Origin: Wenzhouxiangella sp.
GTDB taxonomy: Bacteria; Pseudomonadota; Gammaproteobacteria; Xanthomonadales; Wenzhouxiangellaceae
Reading direction: 5' to 3'
DNA: 5,203 nucleotides
Assembly: GCA_007127425.1 (NCBI GenBank)
Contig: SKZJ01000034.1
Coordinates: 1-5,203, forward strand
The notes below the pieces were generated by a model that was not told where the DNA came from, made no database searches, and worked only from the letters and a program-made list of their open reading frames with translations. Below are positions 1 through 5,203 of this stretch, in pieces. The translations under genes and the position numbers were made by a program. The number at the start of each line of letters is the position of its first letter. The stretch's first letter is position 1.

Positions 1-10
1 CGATTTGTCA

Positions 11-26
11 CGGGATGTTGGTTGCT
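11..26 (+). promoter_or_regulatory. candidate sigma-54 (-24/-12) promoter
   Basis: The bases fit the sigma-54 layout of GG, ten bases, GC: GG at 12-13 and GC at 24-25. Against the consensus TGGCACG-N4-TTGCW the site reads CGGGATG-TTGG-TTGCT, so the -12 block is perfect and the -24 block matches at four of seven positions. It would start a transcript near 37 that runs through the short ORF at 119 into the sigma-54 activator gene, implying possible autoregulation. It is a pattern match only, and a short motif like this can arise by chance in GC-rich DNA. Confidence 0.3.
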
Positions 27-118
27 GTCTGGCGGCAGCGGGGTAGGCGGTAGTGACGAAAGGGCAGGAAAACCACCACTCTCACCGCTCACGACACGTT
101 CGTCAGCGCGAGGCCGTC

Positions 119-220
119 ATGAAGTCGAAGCGGGCGCGTACCCCGTCCTCTGCTGCCGAAGTCCTCGCAGTCGGTACCCGGCCGAATTTGCCCGAGGCCG
201 GTGGCTATCTGGAGGGTTGA
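119..220 (+). CDS. possible 33-codon ORF coupled to the activator gene
   Basis: The ORF starts at an ATG preceded by GAGG (110-113) at a five-base spacing and ends with TGA at 218-220, one base before the activator ATG at 222. The peptide begins MKSKRARTPSS, is basic at its N-terminus and ends in a Gly/Glu-rich stretch (PEAGGYLEG). The frame stays open upstream to about 47, so a GTG start at 53 would give 55 residues, but that start has a poorer ribosome binding site. I recognise no family. Its stop lies beside the activator's ribosome binding site, so it may be a translated leader that couples translation to the activator, or a chance ORF. Confidence 0.3.
   Translation: MKSKRARTPSSAAEVLAVGTRPNLPEAGGYLEG
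211..215 (+). promoter_or_regulatory. ribosome binding site deciding the activator start
   Basis: GGAGG lies six bases before the ATG at 222. It supports that start over the in-frame GTG at 201, which would place this Shine-Dalgarno sequence inside the coding region and has no comparable site of its own. Confidence 0.75.
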
Positions 221-221
221 G

Positions 222-1211
222 ATGGGTAGTTACAATGGCCGTTCTTGTGTGGAGCTGGTTGGTTCCAGTCCGGCAATCATTGGGTTGCAGCGTGTGATTC
301 GCCGCTTCGCCGCGATCGATGCGCCGGTATTGATTGTCGGTGAGAGTGGTTCCGGCAAGGAGATGGTTGCCAACCTGCTGCATCAGCATTCCCGCCGGCT
401 GGGTGGGCCGTTTGTGACAGTCAACTGTGCCGCCTTGCCCGATACGCTGTTCCAGTCCGAGGTGTTCGGTTACGAGCGAGGCGCCGTCACCGGCGCAGAG
501 CATCGCAACGTCGGTCGTATATTGGCGGCTGAAGGCGGTACCCTGCTGATCGATGAGGTCGGCGACCTGTCTCTGGACAACCAGACTGCCTTGCTGCACT
601 TCCTCGAGGAGGGCAGTTTCGAACGGCTGGGAAGCTGCCAGCCGATCAAGGCCGACGTCCGTATTGTCGCCGCGACTCATGCCGACCTCGAATCGGCCTG
701 CCGTGTCGGGCACTTCCGTGAGGACCTCTTCTACCGGCTGGGAGCCCTCCGGATTCAGGTGCCGCCGTTACGTAAGCGCGGTGACGATGTGCTGGCCCTC
801 GCACGTCGTTTCATCAACCAGTTCGCGCGCCAGTACGAGGTAGTCGTTCGCGACCTGGACGAGCGAGCTGTGCGGGCGCTGCTGGCGCACGCCTGGCCCG
901 GCAATGTGCGCGAATTGAAGAACCGTGTTTTGCAGGCGCTGGCCATGAGCGAGGGCGCGACCATTAGTGATCAGGATCTCGGCCTCGTGGTCTCCGAGCA
1001 GACGTCGGGTAACGGTTCGCAGGACCTTCGGGAGGTTCCATCCTTGCGAGCCTGCCGCAAGCGTGCCGAGCGTGAGGCGATCATGCAGGCATTGCAGGCG
1101 GCCGGCGGTAACGTACAGTCTGCCGCCGCCCACCTGCGGGTTTCACGGGCGCAACTCTATCGCCTGATCAAGAACCACCAGCTCGATCATCACCTGTCGG
1201 CCGCAGGTTGA
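222..1211 (+). CDS. sigma-54-dependent transcriptional activator, AAA+ and Fis-type HTH only
   Basis: This 329-residue bacterial enhancer-binding protein is expected to hydrolyse ATP to open promoter complexes of sigma-54 RNA polymerase. Only about 20 residues precede the AAA+ domain, so there is no receiver, GAF, PAS or other sensor domain; the size and layout resemble PspF (about 325 residues). Visible motifs are Walker A GESGSGKE (40-47), the switch Asn in VNCAAL (N68), the sigma-54-contact loop GAVTGA (87-92), Walker B LLIDE (108-112), sensor I ATH (151-153), arginine-finger candidates R166 and R172 in FREDLFYRL, sensor II WPGNVRE (225-231) and a Fis-type HTH (about 284-322). The ATPase machinery looks complete, but the contact-loop Phe of GAFTGA is Val. 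The neighbours do not reveal a target: no psp genes are present, so I do not call it PspF. Control must come from a partner protein or from its expression level. Confidence 0.93.
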   Translation: MGSYNGRSCVELVGSSPAIIGLQRVIRRFAAIDAPVLIVGESGSGKEMVANLLHQHSRRLGGPFVTVNCAALPDTLFQSEVFGYERGAVTGAEHRNVGRILAAEGGTLLIDEVGDLSLDNQTALLHFLEEGSFERLGSCQPIKADVRIVAATHADLESACRVGHFREDLFYRLGALRIQVPPLRKRGDDVLALARRFINQFARQYEVVVRDLDERAVRALLAHAWPGNVRELKNRVLQALAMSEGATISDQDLGLVVSEQTSGNGSQDLREVPSLRACRKRAEREAIMQALQAAGGNVQSAAAHLRVSRAQLYRLIKNHQLDHHLSAAG

Positions 1212-1267
1212 TCTGCCTGGGGGCCGTCCGTGGCAGTCGGCCGAGTTCCCGGAGCATGTGGCGGGCC

Positions 1268-1311
1268 AGAAACAAAAAGGCCCTGCGCCGCAGAAACAGT
1301 CGCAAGGCCTT
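1268..1311 (-). terminator. Rho-independent terminator of the tRNA-Asn gene
   Basis: Arms at 1301-1311 and 1277-1287 form an 11-bp stem with one mismatch (AAGGCCTTGCG against CGCAGGGCCTT) and a 13-base loop. On the minus strand the stem is followed by the U-rich run TTTTTGTTTCT. It begins nine bases after the encoded CCA end of the tRNA. Read on the plus strand the same hairpin is followed only by GATTTGTCT, so it would be a weak terminator for the convergent activator gene. Confidence 0.85.
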
Positions 1312-1319
1312 GATTTGTC

Positions 1320-1396
1320 TGGCTCCCCGGGTCGGATTCGAACCAACGACCTAGTGATTAACAGTCACCCGCTCTAACCAGCTGAGCTACCGGGGA
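1320..1396 (-). tRNA. tRNA-Asn (anticodon GTT)
   Basis: The minus strand folds into a full cloverleaf of 77 bases. The acceptor arms are TCCCCGG and CCGGGGA, the D stem is GCTC/GAGC, and the anticodon stem GGTGA/TCACT encloses loop CTGTTAA with anticodon GTT (1360-1362 on the plus strand). The T arm is GTTGG-TTCGAAT-CCGAC with one G-U pair. The discriminator is G and CCA is encoded (1320-1322), as is usual in gammaproteobacteria. It decodes AAC and AAU codons. It has its own promoter and terminator, so it is probably transcribed as a single-gene unit. It lies between the convergent activator and cyclase genes. Confidence 0.97.
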
Positions 1397-1409
1397 TTTG
1401 AAGCCGAGT

Positions 1410-1438
1410 ATTCTCGCCGCAGAGTCGACTTTCGTCAA
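1410..1438 (-). promoter_or_regulatory. sigma-70-type promoter of tRNA-Asn
   Basis: On the minus strand a -35 box TTGACG (1433-1438) is followed, after exactly 17 bases, by a -10 box GAGAAT (1410-1415). The -10 ends 13 bases before the mature tRNA 5' end, leaving a leader of about six bases for RNase P to remove. The -35 matches five of six and the -10 four of six consensus bases. A perfect 7-bp inverted repeat (1425-1431 and 1437-1443) overlaps the -35 box. Confidence 0.7.
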
Positions 1439-1469
1439 GTCGAATTTGGTACCGATTTTCCGATCAGGG

Positions 1470-3773
1470 TCATCGGTTGTTCGCCGGCCTGGAAGAGGGC
1501 GTTGATTCAGTGGATTCCATGATCCGGTTTCGGCCTCTGCGCTTGGCGGCAAAGACAGCCGCGTCGGCTTGCGAAAGCAGCTCCTTGGTTAGAATCTCCG
1601 GGTCGGTCTGGGCGGCGCCGGAGGTGGAGAATCCGATGGAAATGGTGACGCGAACCTGGGAGTCTCCATCCGGTGCGGTGAACTCGAGGTCGTACACGGC
1701 CTGGCGCAGCTTGGAGGCCAGTCGGCGGGCACCCTCCGAATCGGTATCCGGCGCAACAAGAAGGAACTCCTCTCCGCCATATCGGCCAAGCGAATCCACG
1801 GCGCGAATGCTGTCATGCATCACTTCGGCCACGCGCTGGAGTATCAGGTCACCGAAAAGGTGGCCGTGGACATCGTTGATGGGTTTGAAATGGTCGATGT
1901 CGATCATGAAGACGCTCAGCGGGCGTGCGCTGCGCACCGCACGGCCACTTTCGGCCTGGAGCTGGCGCATTACGGCCTCGCGTCTGAGCAACCCGGTGAG
2001 TTCCTCGTAGGTGGCATCCTGAAACAATCGCAGGTTCTCGAAGCTGGCCGCGATCTGGTGTGAGAAGAGATCCAGGAGTTCCAGTTCCTCGCGAACGAAC
2101 AATTCTCCACTGTGTTTGCTCGACAGGCAGAGGATGCCGATCATGCGGCGCTGGAAGTACAACGGCACAAGCAACTCGGCGCCGATGCGTTCCAGCGCGC
2201 GCCCCTGATCACGAAGATGGCGTTTGAGCCGGCGAATGCTGATTGGGCGCTTGCTACGTGACAGGTGGAGGAATACGGGCGATTCAGTACCGAGTACTTG
2301 CATCAGATCCTGGCGTCGCCGCTCGTCCATTCCCTCGCTGAATGCACTTCGCTGTTCGGTGCCATGCTGTTCGATCGTCACCACGGCGGTCCAGGCCAGG
2401 TCCAGTGTCTGGCGGGACTGCTCGGCGAGTCGGTTCAGCAAGTCGTCCATGTTCGGCTGCTGCGAGAGCGACCCGGCAATCTCGATCAGGCGTTTGCGCA
2501 GGGCGCGGCGCTCCGGGAACAGGCCATGTTCAACCAGGCTTTCGACCGCGACCCGCAACGGGCGAAACAGGATGCCGCAGACGACGGCGATGCCGGTCAC
2601 GAGCCACAGGCCGAACTCCTCACCGAGGGTTTGCGTGAACCAGGGTAGCGCGGCCGTGAGCAGCATGTAGAGAACGATCAGCGCCAGGGTTGCGACGACG
2701 CTGTAGACCACACCCCGGCGAACGATCTGCTCGATGTCGAACAGGCCGAAGCGGAAAATGGCCACGAACACGGCGGCAGGGAAGAACAGCAGTACGAAGC
2801 TCTCGATCTGGAAGGCCAGCCGGGTGTCGATTTCCGCCCAGCCGCTCCACAGGCTCGACAGACCGATGTAGAGCACCCAGGGCAACAGTCCGAACAGCAC
2901 CAGCATGGCCTGGTTGCGCCCCCTGGGCGTGTTCGCCAGCCAGGCCTGCCAGGCCAGTATGGCGGACACCACGATGGCCCATGCCAGCATTATCCCGGCC
3001 TGCAGGTTCAATAGCAGTTCCGAGTAGATGCTGTCCTCGGTGTGCCATTGGTGCAGGATGCTCGCAATGAGAGCAAGACTGATCAACGCCCCCACAATGT
3101 AGAAACCGGGGACGATGAAACGATGCCTTGCCAGCATCCGAAGGCGGTCGGGGATCAGGCTGACCAGGTGCAGCTCGACCGCGATCTGGACACCGGTCAA
3201 CACCATCCATGTCAGTATGATGACCAGCGCCCCCGTTTCACCCAGCATGTAGTCGGGCGGCAGCGCCATTTCGATGGCCACCAGTGCAACGAACACCATC
3301 AGCAGGCGGGCGCGAATATCCCGATGTTGATGGCGGGATGCCAGCAGCGCGAGCCCCAGGTAGGCGGCCACCAGTACCAGTTGGGCCAGGAGGCGGACCA
3401 GATCCGGCGGCGTACCGGGGACGAGTTCGAGGCGAATCTCACGTCCATCCCGTTGCACTGTGATGGCAAGGGCCTGGCCGGGTTGATGGTGGCGCCCAAA
3501 TACCTCGGACAAGGACGCAAGATCCGCGACGGGTTCGTTCTCGACGGCTACTACCACATCTCCCGATCGGGCGCCGGCGTCTTCGGCCGGCAAGCCCGGC
3601 TCGACGGCCTCAACGAGGATGCCGTCATCGCTGTCGTTGAGGTAGACGCCGATTCGGTCGGACGAGAATCGGGCGTCTTCGACGACGCTCCAGGCGAAAA
3701 GGGCGAATACGAGTAAAAGCACCATGCCTGGGATCAGGCGCCAATGCAGTTTTTCCCCTTGATTGTCATTCAT
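1470..3773 (-). CDS. membrane diguanylate cyclase: PDZ, multi-TM, GAF, GGDEF
   Basis: The 767-residue inner-membrane protein should condense two GTP into cyclic di-GMP. In order: TM helix (about 14-31), PDZ domain (about 42-120, presumably periplasmic), about nine further TM helices (about 126-403), GAF domain (about 425-585), then GGDEF domain (about 590-750). The GGDEF domain shows metal-binding D625 in MIDIDHFK, the PINDVHGHLFGD substrate signature (631-642), the GGEEF active-site loop (666-670) and the product-inhibition I-site RAVD (657-660) at the standard five-residue spacing, so both catalysis and feedback inhibition look intact. The ATG at 3773 is chosen because the PDZ/TM region follows it directly; an in-frame ATG at 3875 would add 34 unconvincing residues. 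Its own ribosome binding site is poor (GAGGG 13 bases away), and a leader ORF overlaps its start. The PDZ and GAF domains suggest that periplasmic protein or peptide binding and a cytoplasmic ligand tune activity; neither ligand can be read from sequence. Confidence 0.93.
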   Translation of the reverse strand: MNDNQGEKLHWRLIPGMVLLLVFALFAWSVVEDARFSSDRIGVYLNDSDDGILVEAVEPGLPAEDAGARSGDVVVAVENEPVADLASLSEVFGRHHQPGQALAITVQRDGREIRLELVPGTPPDLVRLLAQLVLVAAYLGLALLASRHQHRDIRARLLMVFVALVAIEMALPPDYMLGETGALVIILTWMVLTGVQIAVELHLVSLIPDRLRMLARHRFIVPGFYIVGALISLALIASILHQWHTEDSIYSELLLNLQAGIMLAWAIVVSAILAWQAWLANTPRGRNQAMLVLFGLLPWVLYIGLSSLWSGWAEIDTRLAFQIESFVLLFFPAAVFVAIFRFGLFDIEQIVRRGVVYSVVATLALIVLYMLLTAALPWFTQTLGEEFGLWLVTGIAVVCGILFRPLRVAVESLVEHGLFPERRALRKRLIEIAGSLSQQPNMDDLLNRLAEQSRQTLDLAWTAVVTIEQHGTEQRSAFSEGMDERRRQDLMQVLGTESPVFLHLSRSKRPISIRRLKRHLRDQGRALERIGAELLVPLYFQRRMIGILCLSSKHSGELFVREELELLDLFSHQIAASFENLRLFQDATYEELTGLLRREAVMRQLQAESGRAVRSARPLSVFMIDIDHFKPINDVHGHLFGDLILQRVAEVMHDSIRAVDSLGRYGGEEFLLVAPDTDSEGARRLASKLRQAVYDLEFTAPDGDSQVRVTISIGFSTSGAAQTDPEILTKELLSQADAAVFAAKRRGRNRIMESTESTPSSRPANNR

Positions 3774-3850
3774 CGCAAGCGCGCATCCCTCGGCTCCGCG
3801 GAACGGGACGAGATGACGGCCGGGTGACGACTCGGAAGGATCAATAACAT
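3770..3850 (-). CDS. 26-codon leader ORF overlapping the cyclase start
   Basis: The ORF begins at an ATG (3848-3850) preceded by AGGAG (3860-3864) at nine bases, the best Shine-Dalgarno sequence in front of the cyclase gene. It encodes a peptide starting MLLILPSRHPAV and ending in an Arg-rich tail, and it stops at TGA (3770-3772), which overlaps the cyclase ATG as ATGA. This arrangement is typical of translational coupling, in which ribosomes finishing the leader restart on the downstream gene. No family is recognised. The peptide itself may be irrelevant, with the act of translation being what matters. Confidence 0.45.
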   Translation of the reverse strand: MLLILPSRHPAVISSRSAEPRDARLR

Positions 3851-3876
3851 GTAAATAGACTCCTGAGCATGACATC

Positions 3877-3882
3877 AGTCTA
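3877..3882 (-). promoter_or_regulatory. weak candidate -10 box for the cyclase gene
   Basis: TAGACT on the minus strand matches TATAAT at four of six positions and would start a transcript near 3870, just before the AGGAG of the leader ORF. No recognisable -35 hexamer lies 16-18 bases upstream, so it would need an activator. The CRP-type palindrome centred at 3941.5 would then sit near -71, a helical position used by class I CRP sites. Confidence 0.2.
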
Positions 3883-3933
3883 GCCCAGTGAGCCGCGGGG
3901 TGGGATGGGCAAGACCTTTCTCGATGGCGGTAC

Positions 3934-3949
3934 TGTGAGCGGTGTCACG
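3934..3949. promoter_or_regulatory. CRP/Vfr/Clp-type binding site
   Basis: The plus strand reads TGTGA, six bases (GCGGTG), TCACG. That matches the family consensus TGTGA-N6-TCACA at nine of ten defined positions. It lies between the divergent cyclase and ndk genes, about 54 bases upstream of the predicted ndk start and about 71 upstream of the weak predicted cyclase start. The second spacing fits class I activation better. CRP and Vfr respond to cAMP, while the xanthomonad relative Clp is inhibited by cyclic di-GMP; which family member this organism has cannot be seen here. Confidence 0.5.
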
Positions 3950-3959
3950 GAATTTGCCG

Positions 3960-3984
3960 ATAGAAGTTGCCGGGCAACCCGTAT
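3960..3984. promoter_or_regulatory. 25-bp dyad at the ndk promoter, possible operator
   Basis: The core is a perfect inverted repeat GTTGCC-G-GGCAAC (3966-3978). It is flanked three bases further out by symmetric ATA (3960-3962) and TAT (3982-3984), so nine of twelve half-site positions pair. It occupies the -35/spacer region and touches the -10 box of the predicted ndk promoter, where a bound repressor would block polymerase and an activator could replace the missing -35 box. I do not recognise the regulator. Confidence 0.35.
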
Positions 3985-3989
3985 ACAAT
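3984..3989 (+). promoter_or_regulatory. -10 box of the ndk promoter
   Basis: TACAAT matches TATAAT at five of six positions and is followed by a GC-rich discriminator (GCGCGCC), predicting a start near 3996. At 17-18 bases upstream the -35 region (ATAGAA/TAGAAG) is far from TTGACA, so the promoter may be weak or need help. Confidence 0.5.
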
Positions 3990-3995
3990 GCGCGC

Positions 3996-4129
3996 CTTAT
4001 GCAGGATCCCCTGTTTTGCCGACTGTCAGGACCGTTTCAGGGCCCGTTGCGGCAGCGGCTTTCTCGGGATTGGCGCCCGTTTCCCAACCTGAATTCAGAA
4101 CCGAGTTCCCAATTTTTTAAGGAGTATTC
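3996..4129 (+). other. predicted 5' leader of the ndk mRNA
   Basis: If transcription starts near 3996 the leader is about 134 bases, long for a housekeeping gene. It contains a perfect 10-bp palindrome CTGAATTCAG (4089-4098) flanked by a direct repeat TTCCCAA (4081-4087 and 4106-4112), then a run of six T (4113-4118) just before the ribosome binding site AAGGAG (4119-4124). I see no recognisable riboswitch and no convincing stem ahead of the T run, so I do not call an attenuator. Confidence 0.3.
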
Positions 4130-4549
4130 ATGCAGCGCACTCTTTCCATTATCAAGCCGGATGCCGTCTCCAAGAATGTCATCGGCGAGATTTACACCCG
4201 TTTCGAGCGTGCCGGGCTCAAGATCGTGGCCGCCCGCATGAAACACCTGTCTCGCGAGGAGGCCGAGGGCTTCTACGCGGTGCACCGCGAACGCCCGTTC
4301 TTCGGTGACCTGGTGGAGTTCATGATTTCGGGCCCGGTGATGGTCCAGGTGCTGGAGGGGGATGACGCCATTGCCCGCAACCGCGAGTTGATGGGAGCGA
4401 CCGACCCCCGCCAGGCTGCGCCGGGCACCATTCGCGCCGACTTTGCGACCGGAATTGACGCCAATGCCGTGCACGGCTCGGATGGCGAGGATACCGCAAA
4501 AGAGGAAATCGCCTACTTTTTCGGTGATGATGAGATATACTCACGGTAA
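4130..4549 (+). CDS. ndk: nucleoside diphosphate kinase
   Basis: The cytoplasmic enzyme transfers the gamma phosphate from ATP to nucleoside diphosphates through a phosphohistidine, balancing NTP and dNTP pools. The 139-residue length is near the usual 140-143. The family motifs are present: IIKPDAV (7-13, with K9), the FYAVH region (48-52), [11 protein letters not shown] (83-93), IRADFA (101-106) and the active-site NAVHGSD (112-118) with catalytic H115. The residue after HGSD is Gly, where many homologues have Ser. The start is well supported by AAGGAG five bases upstream. rlmN follows after 20 bases with no terminator, so the two are probably co-transcribed. Confidence 0.97.
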   Translation: MQRTLSIIKPDAVSKNVIGEIYTRFERAGLKIVAARMKHLSREEAEGFYAVHRERPFFGDLVEFMISGPVMVQVLEGDDAIARNRELMGATDPRQAAPGTIRADFATGIDANAVHGSDGEDTAKEEIAYFFGDDEIYSR

Positions 4550-4569
4550 TTATCGGAGATTTCTCGCAA

Positions 4570-5203
4570 ATGCCCGCAGGGCCTGAAGATAAAGTCAATT
4601 TACTGGGACTGGACCGGCACGGTCTGGAACAATTTTTCGCCGACCTGGGCGAAAAGCCTTTTCGTGCGCGCCAGATGCTTCAGTGGATTCACCAGCGAGC
4701 CGTCACTGATTACGATGATATGACCGACCTGTCGCTGGCCCTGCGCCAGCGACTGGCCGAGCGTGCGAAGATCGAACCGCCCCGCATCATCAAGGAGCAA
4801 TGCTCCGAGGACGGCACGGTCAAGTGGCTGATGGCGACCGAGGGCGGCAATGCCGTCGAGACCGTCTACATTCCCGAGCCGAACCGCGGCACCTTGTGTA
4901 TTTCCTCGCAGGTCGGCTGCATGCTCAATTGCACCTTCTGTTCGACGGCCACGCAGGGTTTCAGTCGCAATCTCACTGCTGCGGAGATCATCGGGCAGGT
5001 GTGGCTTGCTGCAACGACGCTGGGCCACGAGCGCCATGGACAACGACGGATCACCAATGTCGTGTTCATGGGTATGGGTGAGCCGATGCTCAATCTTGAC
5101 TCGGTACGTCCGGCGCTGGCCTTGCTTCGTGATGACCTGGCCTACGGCCTGGCATCTCGCCGGGTCACCATATCGACGGCCGGCGTGATTCCCGGCATCG
5201 ACA
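4570..5203 (+). CDS. rlmN: dual-specificity RNA adenosine-C2 methyltransferase RlmN, 3' truncated by window end
   Basis: This radical-SAM enzyme methylates C2 of A2503 in 23S rRNA and of A37 in some tRNAs, supporting translational accuracy. The first 211 residues are visible and open to the end of the window. The N-terminal accessory domain (about 10-90) includes [13 protein letters not shown]. The radical-SAM cluster motif is C117-x3-C121-x2-C124 within [19 protein letters not shown], followed by the SAM-binding GMGEP (168-172) and ISTAG (201-205). The C-terminal part with the methyl-carrying cysteine lies beyond the window. The start at 4570 has GGAG (4555-4558) at an 11-base spacing and no better in-frame alternative. 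In many gammaproteobacteria rlmN is followed by a pilF/pilW-type TPR gene, rodZ and ispG. Confidence 0.96.
   Translation, partial: MPAGPEDKVNLLGLDRHGLEQFFADLGEKPFRARQMLQWIHQRAVTDYDDMTDLSLALRQRLAERAKIEPPRIIKEQCSEDGTVKWLMATEGGNAVETVYIPEPNRGTLCISSQVGCMLNCTFCSTATQGFSRNLTAAEIIGQVWLAATTLGHERHGQRRITNVVFMGMGEPMLNLDSVRPALALLRDDLAYGLASRRVTISTAGVIPGID

Noticed and set aside
22..297. 91-codon ORF on the plus strand
   Set aside because: It overlaps the activator start in another frame, is low in complexity and has no ribosome binding site or family resemblance.
117..713. 198-codon ORF on the minus strand
   Set aside because: It lies opposite the well-supported sigma-54 activator, its translation has no recognisable domain, and long antisense frames are expected in GC-rich genes.
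1222..1242. GGCCG/CGGCC hairpin after the activator stop as a terminator
   Set aside because: It is a 5-bp stem with an 11-base loop and no T run; such pairs are common in GC-rich DNA.
1320..1396. tRNA-Asn as an integration (att) site of a mobile element
   Set aside because: No integrase, no repeat of the tRNA 3' end and no compositional break is visible on either side within the window.
1451..1477. Inverted repeat ACCGAT/ATCGGT at the cyclase stop as a terminator
   Set aside because: The arms are only six bases with a long loop, and no U run follows on the minus strand.
2620..3210. 196-codon minus-strand ORF within the cyclase gene
   Set aside because: It is a shifted frame of the cyclase coding strand, rich in Arg, Pro and His, with no domain; the cyclase frame is clearly the real one.
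3042..3716. 224-codon plus-strand ORF opposite the cyclase
   Set aside because: It is antisense to the PDZ and membrane region; the Gln/His-rich translation looks like the complement of hydrophobic codons rather than a protein.
3774..3875. 34-residue N-terminal extension of the cyclase from the ATG at 3875
   Set aside because: The added residues are not a signal peptide or a known domain, the upstream ribosome binding site is weak, and the better AGGAG serves the overlapping leader ORF instead.
3942..4241. 99-codon plus-strand ORF across the ndk leader
   Set aside because: It runs out of frame into ndk, has no ribosome binding site at its candidate starts, and shows no family resemblance.

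Overview
The window looks like ordinary core chromosome of a GC-rich gammaproteobacterium. The main clue is the ndk–rlmN gene order, a common gammaproteobacterial arrangement. A tRNA-Asn with a genomically encoded CCA, AGGAG-type ribosome binding sites and a -10 box followed by a GC-rich discriminator fit this. I cannot name the genus. No mobile element, CRISPR array or integrase is visible.

Left part (1-1211, + strand): a single-domain sigma-54 activator (AAA+ ATPase plus Fis-type HTH, no receiver or sensor domain). Its ATPase motifs are intact, but the sigma-54-contact loop reads GAVTGA instead of GAFTGA. Upstream are a candidate sigma-54 promoter and a short ORF whose stop lies one base before the activator's ATG.

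Centre (1268-3875, - strand): a tRNA-Asn(GTT) with its own promoter and Rho-independent terminator, preceded on the same strand by a 767-residue membrane diguanylate cyclase. Its order is TM - periplasmic PDZ - about nine TM - GAF - GGDEF, with intact active site and I-site. A 26-codon leader ORF with a better ribosome binding site overlaps the cyclase start (ATGA), suggesting translational coupling. The activator and the tRNA/cyclase genes converge.

Right part (3851-5203): a divergent intergenic region between the cyclase and ndk holds a near-consensus CRP/Vfr/Clp-type palindrome, a dyad next to the ndk -10 box and a long ndk leader. Then come ndk (nucleoside diphosphate kinase) and, 20 bases later, rlmN (radical-SAM C2-adenosine methyltransferase), cut by the window end.

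The most interesting points are regulatory: the variant sigma-54 activator, the PDZ-containing cyclase with its coupled leader ORF, and the CRP-type site between the divergent genes. I see no evidence for a new multi-gene system.
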